Shown here: positions 52,981 through 63,088 of the stretch, piece after piece
Layout: every line of letters begins with the position of its first letter
Numbering within the stretch: position 1 is the first letter of the stretch
Origin: Flavobacteriales bacterium
GTDB taxonomy: Bacteria > Bacteroidota > Bacteroidia > Flavobacteriales_C > GCA-002722245
Assembly: GCA_002717515.1 (NCBI GenBank)
Contig: PBEC01000008.1
Span: 62,001-126,000, forward strand
Reading direction: 5' to 3'
Length of the DNA: 64,000 nucleotides
Translations under genes and position numbers: made by a program
Notes under the pieces: generated by a model
Database searches by the model: none
The model's input: only the letters and a program-made list of their open reading frames with translations
Told to the model about the DNA's origin: nothing

Positions 52981-55272
52981 CTACTTGAAGCTAAAACGCA
53001 CGCCACCCAGAAAGGTTGTTCCTGCTTGAGGATGGTAAGCGGGAATAAAGCCATTAGGATTAAAAACAGATGATTGAATAGCAGAAACCGGACGAACACC
53101 ACTTCCCGATTGACGTCCTATCAAGGCATATTTTGTATTCAAAAGATTGTTAATCTTGATAAAAGGATCGATTTCAATTTTCTTTGTTTCAAAAAGGTGT
53201 TTACCCGTTAAAGTTAAGTTTAAAAGAAAATGACCGTTTAAAAATCCATCTGGATTACTTTCTACAACATAGTCATAACCTACATTTTGAATTGTTTCAG
53301 CCGTTTTTTCAAAAAAATACAAATTGGATTCAGGCGCTTTTATTTTACCCACCCAATTACCCCGAATGTTTAAATTTAATTTTCTGAATGCAAAATAATT
53401 AATTGCAAAATTAAATTTTTGCAGAGAAACATTATCCAACCTACCCATAATGCTGTCTGTAAGGATTTGATAATTTCCGGAAATAAACAAAAAGTCCCTG
53501 GGAGCCCATTTTCCTCTCAATGACAATCCCATAACTTTTGCATTACCAACATTTTGATAAATATCAGCCTTTTGACCATTGGCACCTATCTCACTTAAAT
53601 TAGTGTTTTGTGTAATTCTGATTAAATTGTTTAGGTTGTTATAAAAAAGATTAAAATTCAACGTCCATTTGGGTTTTGAATATCCAATTTCTATTTCCGA
53701 AGTTTGAATTATTTCCGGTTCAAGAGAATCTACGCCTCGCCATTCATCATACAACTCAAAAATAGTTGGAGGCTTGTAACCTCGACCATAAAGTAATTTA
53801 TATCTTAACCCATGAGGATTGGATGATACCAAAGCCAGTCTTGGGTTAAAGATACCTCCGTAGAATTCATCGTAATCGTATCGTAAACCTGATGTCAAAA
53901 CGATATTCTCTCTAATCAAATACTCATCCTGAATGAATCCCGCTCCATTTGCAGAGAAAAAAACAGGCCTCAATACCGGTTCTTCATTTATTGATGAGAG
54001 AATTGATTTTGCGTCATCTTCCAAATACCTTATATTAAAAAACTCTCTAATTTTTTGTTCAAATTGAAAGCCCAAAATCATTCTGTGTTTGGGGCTAACA
54101 TCAAAATTTAATTGTTGCTCCAACCCCATTAAATACCCCTCACTTTCGTAAGATTTTCGGTAATTGGGAATAATTGAATCCTCGTGATTAAGATCCTGAT
54201 ATTGATACGTATAAGTAAACCCAGTCTCAGGTAAAACCTTTTGTGACACAACATAAGCTCGAGAGGTAGATTGAATTTTATTAGCAAGTAAAGAAACGTA
54301 TTTCATCTCAAAAGATTGACCAGAATGGTTCGCTAAATAATCTTTTGTTGAATCATTAGTAAAATATTCATAACCAACAACATAACTCCCCAAACCTTCT
54401 TTTTTCTCCCATTGAGAAGTTGCAATACTGAAATTTTTATAATTTATCTTAGCCCTTAAATAATAATCCTGAATACTCGTGTTAAATCCATCATTCAATC
54501 TTGGAGAACGACCATTTACCATATCATTTTGCAATGTAATACTGTCTCTTGTTTCTACAGAATCCGGTTCATAATTATTATTGAAATAATTTCCTGGATC
54601 CAATCGATTCAACCCATTATCTCCATTGGTTTGAAAATACCGTCCTGTTAAACTAATAGAAACCTCATTTTTAAACCTTAACCAACCATCAAAATCCTGA
54701 TGATAGGTATTATCCGGACCTGTAAAAGAACTTGAAAAAAATTCAACGTTTTTATTTTTATTGAGATAACCCTGCTTTGTTATAATGTTTACAAACCCAA
54801 CGAATGCATTAGCCCCATACAACGCAGAACCAGGGCCACTTACCAATTCAATCCGCTCTATATTGTTCAGCGCAAAATTATATCCGGTGTGTCTAAACCA
54901 TCCATTTGAAATATCATTTTGTAAAACACCATCAACATACAAAGCAAATTTAGTTTGACCTACATCACCTACTCCCCTGAAAAGAAAGTGAGTAGGATAC
55001 TCGCCCGATGGTAAACCAACGGAGAAATCAAAACCAGGCAAATCTTTGAATACCTCCTCAAGGGTAAGATACCCTCTATTTTGAATCTGTTCTGAAGTAA
55101 TAACTATTATATTAGCTGGGGCATCATCAATACTCTGCTCCCTTTTACCAGCAGAAGTCACCTGAAGATTCATTAAATCTTCCCAGTCTAAATTATCTAT
55201 TGATATTGTATCTTGACTGAAACCAAACGAAATACAAAAAAATAAAAGTAATGTGAGTAACCTTTTTGTCAA
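52981..55272 (-). CDS. TonB-dependent receptor
   Basis: 763 residues. After a signal peptide (SFGFSQ) there is a short N-terminal segment with DLEWEDLMNLQVTSAGKREQSIDDAPANIIVIT, then a plug domain and a barrel whose last strand AGTTFLGGVRFSFK ends in Lys rather than the usual terminal Phe (Phe is penultimate). It lacks the carboxypeptidase-like domain of the other two receptors in the window and resembles siderophore/vitamin-type receptors of the colicin I/FhuA style. There is no lipoprotein partner beside it; the next gene on this strand is 81 bp on. Ligand unknown. Confidence 0.85.
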   Translation of the reverse strand: MTKRLLTLLLFFCISFGFSQDTISIDNLDWEDLMNLQVTSAGKREQSIDDAPANIIVITSEQIQNRGYLTLEEVFKDLPGFDFSVGLPSGEYPTHFLFRGVGDVGQTKFALYVDGVLQNDISNGWFRHTGYNFALNNIERIELVSGPGSALYGANAFVGFVNIITKQGYLNKNKNVEFFSSSFTGPDNTYHQDFDGWLRFKNEVSISLTGRYFQTNGDNGLNRLDPGNYFNNNYEPDSVETRDSITLQNDMVNGRSPRLNDGFNTSIQDYYLRAKINYKNFSIATSQWEKKEGLGSYVVGYEYFTNDSTKDYLANHSGQSFEMKYVSLLANKIQSTSRAYVVSQKVLPETGFTYTYQYQDLNHEDSIIPNYRKSYESEGYLMGLEQQLNFDVSPKHRMILGFQFEQKIREFFNIRYLEDDAKSILSSINEEPVLRPVFFSANGAGFIQDEYLIRENIVLTSGLRYDYDEFYGGIFNPRLALVSSNPHGLRYKLLYGRGYKPPTIFELYDEWRGVDSLEPEIIQTSEIEIGYSKPKWTLNFNLFYNNLNNLIRITQNTNLSEIGANGQKADIYQNVGNAKVMGLSLRGKWAPRDFLFISGNYQILTDSIMGRLDNVSLQKFNFAINYFAFRKLNLNIRGNWVGKIKAPESNLYFFEKTAETIQNVGYDYVVESNPDGFLNGHFLLNLTLTGKHLFETKKIEIDPFIKINNLLNTKYALIGRQSGSGVRPVSAIQSSVFNPNGFIPAYHPQAGTTFLGGVRFSFK

Positions 55273-55331
55273 AATATTTTTTTCTGTGGCCTTGTACGAG
55301 CGAAAACGATCTTAGTTACAAGAATCAATAT

Positions 55332-56519
55332 CTAAGCACCTTTCGACAAAAGAGAACTGTCTCCGTAGCTTAAAAACCTAAAATCATTCTTCAATGCATA
55401 TTCATAAATTGACTTCCAATTCTCACCCACAAAAGCAGCGACCAATAACATTAATGTACTTTCGGGTTGATGAAAATTAGTAACCAAATGGTCACAAACT
55501 TTAAAATCATAACCGGGCACAATCATAATTTCAGTACAGGCATGCAGCTCTTCCAATTGATTTTTGTCCAAAAAATCGATTAACGCCCTAAATGACTCCT
55601 TATAAGAAATAGGATTTGAGCACTCATAAGGCTCAAGCTTTGAAACAAAACCATTGAAAACATTATTAAAAGCCTGATTTCCCAGCCAAAAACAACTTTC
55701 CAAAGTTCTCATGGAAGTAGTTCCAACAACTGTAACATTCCCCTCAAATTCAAGAAGTTGTTCTAAAACTCTTTTCTTTACAACAAATTGTTCAGCGTGC
55801 ATATTATGCTTGGTCACATCACCCTCTTCCTTTACCGGCTGAAATGTACCCGCACCAATATGAAGAGTAACAAATTCTCTTTTTATATTATTTTCATCTA
55901 GGGAGTTCAAAACACTATTTGTGAAATGTAATCCTGCAGTTGGTGCGGCTACAGCTCCATCATTTTTTGCATACACAGTTTGATATGAATCCTTATCTTC
56001 ATCAGTTGCATCACGATTCATGTATGGTGGTATTGGAATTTTTCCAATTTCATGAATTACATCTACAGCCATTTTATCAGCAGGTTGCCAAGTAAGTTCA
56101 ACATGCCTTAATACTCTATCCCGGAGTTCTGCTCGAATTTCCAGCTCTTCCGTTTTCATGAGCAATACCTGTCCATCTTTCCATCTTTTTAAATTTCCAA
56201 TCATACATTTCCAGGTGGCTTTTCCCCTGGCCTCCATTGCTTTTACTACTTCAGTGGAAGGAAAAATGGGATCCAAAAGAAAAATTTCTATATGTGCACC
56301 TGTGCTTTCTTCAAAAATCAATCGCGCAGGAATAACCTTGGTATTATTAGAAATAAGTAAACTATCCTTTGAAAGTTCTTCAGATATTTTGTTGAATGTT
56401 TTGTGACTAATTTTCCCACTTTTGAATAGCAACAATTTCGATTCATCTCTATTTTTTAGTGGATATTGAGCAATTTTACTCTGAGGTAAATCGTAGCTAA
56501 AATCAGAAATTTTTATCAT
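55332..56519 (-). CDS. queA: S-adenosylmethionine:tRNA ribosyltransferase-isomerase (QueA family)
   Basis: 395 residues. Transfers and isomerises the ribosyl part of SAM onto preQ1 at the tRNA wobble position to make epoxyqueuosine. Family motifs: FSYDLPQSKIAQYPLKNRDESKLLL at the N-terminus, the substrate-binding AAPTAGLHFT, LHIGAGTFQPVKEE, and TNFHQPESTLMLLVAAF. At 395 residues it is longer than E. coli QueA (356). Some Bacteroidota carry two QueA-like genes, so an additional copy elsewhere cannot be excluded. It is alone on its strand. Confidence 0.88.
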   Translation of the reverse strand: MIKISDFSYDLPQSKIAQYPLKNRDESKLLLFKSGKISHKTFNKISEELSKDSLLISNNTKVIPARLIFEESTGAHIEIFLLDPIFPSTEVVKAMEARGKATWKCMIGNLKRWKDGQVLLMKTEELEIRAELRDRVLRHVELTWQPADKMAVDVIHEIGKIPIPPYMNRDATDEDKDSYQTVYAKNDGAVAAPTAGLHFTNSVLNSLDENNIKREFVTLHIGAGTFQPVKEEGDVTKHNMHAEQFVVKKRVLEQLLEFEGNVTVVGTTSMRTLESCFWLGNQAFNNVFNGFVSKLEPYECSNPISYKESFRALIDFLDKNQLEELHACTEIMIVPGYDFKVCDHLVTNFHQPESTLMLLVAAFVGENWKSIYEYALKNDFRFLSYGDSSLLSKGA

Positions 56520-56670
56520 TGATTTCTTTGAAAACGTAACAATACGTTAAAATAACACCATATTTTGAAAAACAAAGCATCTTGATGTCGAATTATCTAC
56601 TTTATAGATATTTAAATACTGTTTATAGATTTTTTGTCACTTAAAAATAAAATAAATGTAAACTATTTTA

Positions 56671-56684
56671 AATACCAGGGTATT
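56671..56684. promoter_or_regulatory. Perfect palindrome upstream of the T9SS protein gene, possible operator
   Basis: An inverted repeat aataccagggtatt (6-bp arms, 2-nt centre) lies 35 bp before the TTG start of the downstream gene. Symmetry and position fit a binding site for a dimeric regulator, but a short palindrome in an AT-rich intergenic region may be chance. Confidence 0.35.
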
Positions 56685-56718
56685 ACTAAACGAGATTTTA
56701 AATGAAACCTATACTATT

Positions 56719-58239
56719 TTGAGTAAATCTATTTTAATAAAAAAAACATTTATTTTATCTATACTTCTAGTTTTGTCTCAATTAACATTTGGACAATTCA
56801 CATATGCCTATGGTTCTTACTCTGGAAGTGGTTCAAATACCTCTTTAACAGGTATTGGTTTCTCCCCTGATGCAATCATGATTAAATCAGAGGGGGCTTA
56901 TGAAGCCATATTTTCAACAAGAGATATGCCATCAGGTTATTCCAAACGAATGGCAACTTCTGCGACGGCACTAGTAACAAGCCAAATTATTTCATTGGAT
57001 TCAGACGGGTTCACAGTGGGGGATCAAGATGAGACAAATAAAGATGGAGAAACTTATCATTGGATGGCTTTTAAAAGTGAAGGAGATATTCATATTGGCA
57101 CATATACAGGAAACAACCATGGTGGCCAAAATATATCAGCACCGGGCTTTAATCCAGAAATGACTTGGATTTGTGGAGACGAAGCTCATATAACTGCAGA
57201 TATGATCATATGTTTATCCTCAAATGCAGACGATTGTGACTATTTAAACAGTGGAACAAAGAACACCAACAAAATGCACAGAGACGCTAGTGGATTTGAC
57301 ACAGACGGTGTGTCAAATCAATCGCCCGACAGGGGTTCAACAAACTATTATTACATGTGCTTTAACAACGGATCATCAAGCAATCTAAAGGCAGGAGGAT
57401 GGAACAATGGAGGTTCAGTGGATAATAAGCACATTACAGGACCAGGTTTTGAACCTGACTTTGTATTTGTAACTACATATGTGGACGGAGCTGGAGCCCC
57501 AATGTTTAGACCCGCATCATTATCTGGAGACGCATCATTTTCTTTCACCGCTCAAGCGGTAATGTCCAATGGAATCCAAAGTTTTAGTTCGAGTGGTTTT
57601 AAAATTGGAACTAGAAACCGAGTACAAGATCCATGGAATGCTCACGATTATGCCGCTATGAATGGGGGTTCTAACCCAAACCTTACTCTACCTGTTGAGC
57701 TCATAGCTTTTGATGCTGTCGAAGAAAACAAAAAAGTTAGAATTACATGGTCAACAAAAAGTGAAATTAACAACGAGTATTTTTCCGTTGAACGATCAAT
57801 AGATGGCGAAATTTTTGAGGTCATTGAAATCATTGAAGGTTCTGGAAACTCTCTTGAAGAAATCAATTACCTAACTTACGATATGAATCCCCCTAAAGGA
57901 ATTGTATATTACAGAATCCGACAGACCGATTTTGATGGCAACAATGAATATTTTTCAATTAAAACTGTTTTTGTTGGTGAAAATGATCCAATAAGTTGGA
58001 TTAGTATTGATAACAATGGAAAACCCATAATTCAATTGCAAGGAAATTTAGAAACTAAGTATACAATAAAATTATACGATATACATGGATCTGTAATATT
58101 CAATCATAACTTTGTTATAGCCGATCAAAATGCAAGTCGTATAAATTGTGATTTACCAAAGAATCTGAACAAAGGAATATATTTGATTGATATTGGAAGT
58201 GAAAACTTCAGTAGTTCCGGAAAAATAATCATAAAATAA
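56719..58239 (+). CDS. Secreted protein with T9SS C-terminal sorting domain, TTG start
   Basis: 506 residues. The start is a TTG at 56719-56721 giving a signal peptide MSKSILIKKTFILSILLVLSQLTFGQ. A small six-codon frame (ATG at 56702) ends at a TGA that overlaps the TTG. Residues about 27-310 form a beta-rich domain with repeating GSYTGNNHGG and GFEPDFVFV segments, probably a DUF7483-like or lectin-like fold. A fibronectin-like region (about 320-420; LIAFDAVEENKKVRITWST...FSVERSIDGEIFE) leads to the T9SS type A sorting domain (about 425-506) ending in GKIIIK. It would be exported and attached to the surface; the target is unknown. Confidence 0.8.
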   Translation: MSKSILIKKTFILSILLVLSQLTFGQFTYAYGSYSGSGSNTSLTGIGFSPDAIMIKSEGAYEAIFSTRDMPSGYSKRMATSATALVTSQIISLDSDGFTVGDQDETNKDGETYHWMAFKSEGDIHIGTYTGNNHGGQNISAPGFNPEMTWICGDEAHITADMIICLSSNADDCDYLNSGTKNTNKMHRDASGFDTDGVSNQSPDRGSTNYYYMCFNNGSSSNLKAGGWNNGGSVDNKHITGPGFEPDFVFVTTYVDGAGAPMFRPASLSGDASFSFTAQAVMSNGIQSFSSSGFKIGTRNRVQDPWNAHDYAAMNGGSNPNLTLPVELIAFDAVEENKKVRITWSTKSEINNEYFSVERSIDGEIFEVIEIIEGSGNSLEEINYLTYDMNPPKGIVYYRIRQTDFDGNNEYFSIKTVFVGENDPISWISIDNNGKPIIQLQGNLETKYTIKLYDIHGSVIFNHNFVIADQNASRINCDLPKNLNKGIYLIDIGSENFSSSGKIIIK

Positions 58240-58252
58240 TTCTTTATAGATA

Positions 58253-58918
58253 TCAATAACGAATCGTCATCAATACACCAAATGAAGATTGAAAAGCATT
58301 TGCATCGACATCCCCTCGAAAAAGTCCAATTAAATTTTTAGTAAATAAAGGTTCGACATCCATTGCTATCTTTTTGTCTAAAAAAGTATATCCAACACCT
58401 AAATCTCCTGAGAAATTAAATAAAGTATATTTTGTTGGATCTGATGATTCTGTAGTATATGAAATTCCACTATTTGGCTCGGTAAAAACAGTTGTAATGG
58501 TATTTCGTAAATTCACAAGAGAAGTAATCCCTGTTCTTAAAAAAAATCTTTTTGAAATTTTCAACCTCATATACATTGGAATTGTCCCATAATCATGCTG
58601 ATAAAACAAAGATTTTTCTTCCATCATATTTGTGAAAATTTTTTCCGTTTGTTCACTCAATCTACGATAACCAAGACCTGTACCAAAAGCAACAAACCTA
58701 AACTTTCTTTCAATAAAAAAATCCCCGTTTATTAAAATAGAATGGGCAAAGCTTTTGAATAAATCCTCATTGATTTTAACCGTTAACTCGTCGCCTTTAA
58801 AAGAAACAAACGACAAATTAGGAGAAAATCGAACCCCTCCTCCCAACTTACCCCAAGCAAAAACGTTTGAAGTTGAAAAGCAAAAAACAAGAACAAACAA
58901 AAATCGCATAACAAACAC
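58253..58918 (-). CDS. Small outer-membrane beta-barrel protein
   Basis: 221 residues with a signal peptide (cleavage near STSNVFA) and an alternate Met three residues in. The mature part has alternating strands ending in GVLMTIRY, the pattern of an eight-stranded OmpX/OmpW-type porin: strands LGGGVRFSPNLSFVSF, FVAFGTGLGYRRL, RLKISKRFFLRTGIT, GDLGVGYTFLDKKIAMDVEPLF. It is convergent with the T9SS gene, with only 13 bp between the stops. Function unknown. Confidence 0.75.
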   Translation of the reverse strand: MFVMRFLFVLVFCFSTSNVFAWGKLGGGVRFSPNLSFVSFKGDELTVKINEDLFKSFAHSILINGDFFIERKFRFVAFGTGLGYRRLSEQTEKIFTNMMEEKSLFYQHDYGTIPMYMRLKISKRFFLRTGITSLVNLRNTITTVFTEPNSGISYTTESSDPTKYTLFNFSGDLGVGYTFLDKKIAMDVEPLFTKNLIGLFRGDVDANAFQSSFGVLMTIRY

Positions 58919-59160
58919 CCAATTATATTCCTAAACTGATTTAGCTGATACTTCAAAGGAAGAACAATGTTGCAATTGATACATAAAAAGTAGAATTAGA
59001 TTTTTAACAAAGGTTTGTTAAAGGGAGTTTAATTTCTAATTTGTCAGGTTATATTGGACAATATTTTATTTATAGTATAAGATACCTTAATTGCAATTAT
59101 CCTTCTCATAAATTTATTGTTTATCAACTCGGGACGAACCTTTCGAAATTCAAATGCCAC
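58919..59160. other. Intergenic region beside the tRNA gene
   Basis: 242 bp between the small barrel gene and the tRNA terminator, AT-rich with no supported gene. The promoter of the minus-strand barrel gene must lie at its left edge. I see no hairpin, repeat or conserved RNA in it. Confidence 0.5.
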
Positions 59161-59194
59161 AAAAAAAGGTCACAATTTATTGTGACCTTTTTTT
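59161..59194 (-). terminator. Terminator of the tRNA-Val gene
   Basis: A perfect 16-bp inverted repeat (aaaaaaaggtcacaat, loop tt) lies 5 bp downstream of the 3' end of the tRNA on the minus strand, ending in a run of T. Confidence 0.9.
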
Positions 59195-59198
59195 TGTG

Positions 59199-59273
59199 TG
59201 GGCGATACTGGATTCGAACCAGTGACCCCCTGCTTGTAAGGCAGGTGCTCTGAACCAGCTGAGCTAATCGCCC
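59199..59273 (-). tRNA. tRNA-Val (anticodon TAC)
   Basis: On the minus strand the 75-nt sequence folds into a full cloverleaf: acceptor GGGCGAT / ATCGCCC, D-arm GCTC...GAGC, anticodon stem CCTGC / GCAGG with loop CTTACAA (anticodon TAC), T-arm ACTGG / CCAGT with loop TTCGAAT, discriminator A. No CCA is encoded, and no other tRNA is in this window. Confidence 0.97.
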
Positions 59274-59371
59274 GTATTGTTTAAAGAACATTCCGTTTTG
59301 CAACGGGAGGGCAAATATAAGGCTAGATTTTTCTTTTGCAAAGCAATTGCTAAAAAAAATAAAGTCTAACC

Positions 59372-59977
59372 TTAATTAAACAACTTATACCGCTTTATTT
59401 TATTACCCTTTCTTATTTTCCACGCATGATAACAGGATGGAACATCATGAGTCCATGTAGGCAAAAACCATGTAATAAGTAATCGATCAATATGACTAAT
59501 CACACCTAAAAACACTGCGACTTTAAACGTCAAACCACCATAAGCAAAACCCAAAATTCCAGTAAACGCAGCCAATAGAGATAAGCCCCATGTTTTGGAC
59601 AATAATGGGTGAAAAGCGGATTCCCTTCCAAATTTTAAAAAACTCATTAAATAACAAAGAACTTCCATAGCCAGAACACCTCTTACTAAATTAACGTGTT
59701 CATTAATTATTTCAGGATGTATCCAATAGGAATAAAAACCAATTGTCAACCAAAAAAGCATATCTACCTGACTATCCAACCTTCGCATAAATGCAGTTTG
59801 AACCCCCATATTTCTGGCAATTATCCCATCAAAAATATCAGATAAAAGGCCCAGATACATAAGCATTAAAATCAAATATCTGATTGAATCACCATAATAA
59901 GATCCCAGAATACCAATAATTGGAATTAATAAAAATCTAAATGCAATAAAATAATATGGTATGTGTAATTTTTTCAT
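59372..59977 (-). CDS. CDP-alcohol phosphatidyltransferase family protein with altered signature
   Basis: A 201-aa membrane protein with about six hydrophobic segments. The signature DGxxARx8Gx3Dx3D appears as DGIIAR-NMGVQTAF-M-RRL-D-SQV-D: the four Asp residues that bind metal are intact but the Gly after the x8 is Met. Such enzymes transfer a phosphatidyl or similar group from a CDP-alcohol to an alcohol acceptor in membrane lipid synthesis. The acceptor cannot be told. It is a single gene between the tRNA and clpB. Confidence 0.8.
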   Translation of the reverse strand: MKKLHIPYYFIAFRFLLIPIIGILGSYYGDSIRYLILMLMYLGLLSDIFDGIIARNMGVQTAFMRRLDSQVDMLFWLTIGFYSYWIHPEIINEHVNLVRGVLAMEVLCYLMSFLKFGRESAFHPLLSKTWGLSLLAAFTGILGFAYGGLTFKVAVFLGVISHIDRLLITWFLPTWTHDVPSCYHAWKIRKGNKIKRYKLFN

Positions 59978-60090
59978 CTCTTTTTTTTTGTAAACTTATG
60001 ACACAAATTAAAAAGAGCATTTTCAAATTTCACAATACAAATTTTGATTTTTGGATTTTTCGCAAATTTTGATTTTTAAAGCTTAAATTA

Positions 60091-60118
60091 AAAAACGCCT
60101 AATGACTTAGACGTTTTT
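60091..60118 (-). terminator. Intrinsic terminator after clpB
   Basis: A two-part inverted repeat (aaaaacg, ctaa / ttag, cgttttt with single unpaired bases) and a 4-nt loop lies 25 bp beyond the clpB stop at 60143; the flanking T run on the minus strand completes it. Confidence 0.75.
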
Positions 60119-60142
60119 ATAAAATCTAAAGTAAATCTTTAC

Positions 60143-62806
60143 CTACTTTTCAGACTGCTCTTTTGATATTTCATCCAGATTAATGATATCATCAACTTTT
60201 ACCTTAGAGTCACTAGGTCGGAAAACAAATTTGTCTCCGTCAAAGAAATCCAGAGTAATTCTGCTTCCTGGTCTAATTTCTTGTTTTAATATAAGCTTAG
60301 ACAACTCATTCAGAACTTCTTTTTGCATTACTCTTTTAAGTGGACGAGCACCAAACTGAGGATCATAACCGAGTCTAGCCAATTCTTCGAAAGCGAAATC
60401 TGTAGCTTCTAAATAAACGTTCTGATCTGCTAATCTATCTTGTATTTCTTTGAACAATATTTTTACAATTTGAGAAATTTCACCCAAACTTAAAGGAGTA
60501 AACATTATAGTTTCATCGATTCTATTAAGAAACTCTGGTCTTAATGTTTTTTTAAGTAAATCAAAAACTTCAAACTTTGTTTTTTCAGCGATAGCATCTA
60601 AATCCTTTCCCTTCACGTTTTCATAATTATCTTGAATAATGTGAGAACCAATATTTGAAGTCAAAATTAATATCGTATTTTTAAAATTGACTAACCGTCC
60701 TTTGTTATCCGTTAACCTACCATCATCTAAAACTTGCAAAAGCGTATTAAACACGTCGGGATGTGCCTTTTCAATTTCATCAAATAGAACTACTGAATAT
60801 GGCTTTCTTCGAACGGCCTCTGTTAGCTGCCCACCTTCCTCATATCCAACGTAACCCGGGGGCGAACCTACCAACCTGGAAACCGAATGCTTCTCTTGAT
60901 ATTCGCTCATATCAATACGAACCATAGCATTACGATCGTTGAATAAATATTCACTCAATGCTTTTGCTAATTCCGTTTTTCCAACACCCGTAGTTCCGAT
61001 AAAAATAAACGAACCAATCGGACGGTTTTCGTCTTGTAATCCCGCCCTACTTCTTCTTACAGCATCTGCAACAGCTAATATTGCATCGTCTTGACCTATA
61101 ACGGATTTGTGAAGCTCTGCTTCCAAACGCAATAATTTCTGAACCTCAGCTTCTACTAATTTAGTAACCGGAATACCTGTCCACCTACTAATCACATCAG
61201 CAATTTCATCAGAATCAACTTCTTCCTTAACCATCTTCTCATTGCTCTGAATTTGAGCAAGTTTTTGCTTCAATTCGTCCTGAAGTACTTTGGCTTCTTT
61301 AATTTTCCCGTATCGAATTTCAGCGACTTTTCCATAATCACCAGAACGCTCGGCTTGTTCCGCTTCTAACTTGAAGTTCTCAATACTTTCCTTTGCTTGT
61401 TGGATTCCATCAATCACTTCTCTTTCTGCCTCCCACTTTGCTTTCAATTCATTTTTTTGATCAATTAGTTCCGCTAATTCTGATTTTATATTCTCCAGTT
61501 TAGCACTGGCACCTTCCCTTTTTATTGCCTCTCTTTCGATCTCTAACTGAAGAATTTTTCGCTCTATTAACTCAAGCTCCTCAGGTTTGGAATTGATTTC
61601 CATTCGTAATTTTGAAGCTGCTTCATCTATTAAATCGATAGCCTTATCTGGTAAAAACCGGTCGCTGATATATCTCTGAGAAAGTTCAACAGCAGCTATA
61701 ATTGCTTCATCTTTAATTTGAACTTTATGATGCGTTTCATACTTCTCTTTTATTCCTCTCAATATCGATATAGCATCTTCTGTTTGAGGCTCTTCTACCA
61801 ATACTTTTTGGAACCTTCTCGCTAACGCTTTATCTTTTTCAAAATATTTTTGGTATTCATTTAAAGTTGTCGCTCCAACTGCACGCAATTCACCTCTGGA
61901 CAATGCAGGCTTTAAAATATTAGCAGCATCCATAGCTCCTTCTCCACTTGAACCAGCACCAACCAAGGTATGTATTTCATCGATAAATAAAATAATACTG
62001 CCGTCGCTATTGGTTACTTCCTTAACTACCGATTTTAATCGCTCTTCAAATTCTCCCTTATATTTTGCACCAGCAATTAGAGCACCCATATCCAAAGAAT
62101 AAAACTTCTTGTCTTTTAAGTTTTCGGGGATATCTCCATTTATGATTCTATGTGCAATACCTTCAGCTATTGCTGTTTTTCCAACTCCAGGCTCACCAAT
62201 TAAAATTGGATTATTCTTTGTTCTTCTGGATAAAATCTGAAGCACTCTTCGGATTTCGTCGTCTCTTCCTATAACAGGGTCCAACTTACCATCACGAGCA
62301 AGTTTATTCAGATTTTTCGCAAATTTATCTAATGAATTGTAAGTATTTTCTTGAGACTGAGAAGTAACTCTCTCTCCCTTTCTCAACTCCTTGATGGCAG
62401 CTTTAATACCATTATCGTTAATCCCACTATCCTTTAAAAGTTGAGAAGCGTTATCAGAGGTATTCCTTAAACCAAAAAGCATGTGCTCTATAGATACAAA
62501 TTCATCTTTAGATTGCTCAGCAAAATTAGCAGCCTTATTCATTGCCTCATTTGCAAATCTTGATAAATTAACAGAACCTCCAGATACTTTTGGATAACCC
62601 TCAATGATTCTATCAAGAGCCTTTTGAACAACACTAAAATTAACGCCAAGCTTTTTAAATATAAATGGAATGACATTCTGGTCAACCTCAAAAACACCTT
62701 TAAGAATATGACCCAACTCAACAGTTTGAGTTTCATTTCCAACGGCTATTTGCTGAGCTCTTTGAACAGCCTCTTGAGATTTTATTGTGAAATTATTAAA
62801 GTTCAT
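60143..62806 (-). CDS. clpB: ClpB disaggregase (AAA+ chaperone)
   Basis: 887 residues. Reactivates aggregated proteins together with DnaK. An N-terminal ClpN domain (two repeats, 1-150), a first AAA module with [13 protein letters not shown] and Walker [12 protein letters not shown], the middle coiled-coil domain (about 400-540, [17 protein letters not shown]) that separates ClpB from ClpA/ClpC, and the second AAA module with [14 protein letters not shown] and [12 protein letters not shown]. The C-terminal sequence [16 protein letters not shown] is conserved. No HrcA/CIRCE operator is seen in the 280 bp upstream. Confidence 0.96.
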   Translation of the reverse strand: MNFNNFTIKSQEAVQRAQQIAVGNETQTVELGHILKGVFEVDQNVIPFIFKKLGVNFSVVQKALDRIIEGYPKVSGGSVNLSRFANEAMNKAANFAEQSKDEFVSIEHMLFGLRNTSDNASQLLKDSGINDNGIKAAIKELRKGERVTSQSQENTYNSLDKFAKNLNKLARDGKLDPVIGRDDEIRRVLQILSRRTKNNPILIGEPGVGKTAIAEGIAHRIINGDIPENLKDKKFYSLDMGALIAGAKYKGEFEERLKSVVKEVTNSDGSIILFIDEIHTLVGAGSSGEGAMDAANILKPALSRGELRAVGATTLNEYQKYFEKDKALARRFQKVLVEEPQTEDAISILRGIKEKYETHHKVQIKDEAIIAAVELSQRYISDRFLPDKAIDLIDEAASKLRMEINSKPEELELIERKILQLEIEREAIKREGASAKLENIKSELAELIDQKNELKAKWEAEREVIDGIQQAKESIENFKLEAEQAERSGDYGKVAEIRYGKIKEAKVLQDELKQKLAQIQSNEKMVKEEVDSDEIADVISRWTGIPVTKLVEAEVQKLLRLEAELHKSVIGQDDAILAVADAVRRSRAGLQDENRPIGSFIFIGTTGVGKTELAKALSEYLFNDRNAMVRIDMSEYQEKHSVSRLVGSPPGYVGYEEGGQLTEAVRRKPYSVVLFDEIEKAHPDVFNTLLQVLDDGRLTDNKGRLVNFKNTILILTSNIGSHIIQDNYENVKGKDLDAIAEKTKFEVFDLLKKTLRPEFLNRIDETIMFTPLSLGEISQIVKILFKEIQDRLADQNVYLEATDFAFEELARLGYDPQFGARPLKRVMQKEVLNELSKLILKQEIRPGSRITLDFFDGDKFVFRPSDSKVKVDDIINLDEISKEQSEK

Positions 62807-63088
62807 ACAACTTGAGTTTGAGAGTTAATACTTTTATTTTTTTAAAATTTACTTGTCAAATTGCGTTCCAATCGGAAGAAACATTAAACATCCTGAAATA
62901 AAGTCAGAAACATCTGAAAGCCAGCGACTTTTTGACGTTTTAAAAAAAACAACCCCGCTATTTTGACAGTATTTTAAACACAATTCCATTCAAAAAAAAC
63001 TTCGTTTTAAAATCTTAAATAAAACTTGTTAAAAACAATATTAAAAAGATATACTTTCTTTCTATGCGACAAACTAATTTTGTATTTA
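62807..63088. other. Divergent intergenic region between clpB and the GHL10 gene
   Basis: 282 bp without a gene; very A/T-rich, with runs of A and T. It must contain the promoters of both flanking genes. The string taattttg at 63075-63082 fits the Bacteroidota -7 box (TAnnTTTG) but lies only 7 bp before the ATG and has no well-placed -33 box, so I do not call it. Confidence 0.5.

Noticed and set aside
63075..63082. TAATTTTG as a Bacteroidota -7 promoter box before the GHL10 gene
   Set aside because: It lies only 7 bp before the ATG, so transcription would be leaderless, and no TTTG box sits about 19 bp upstream.
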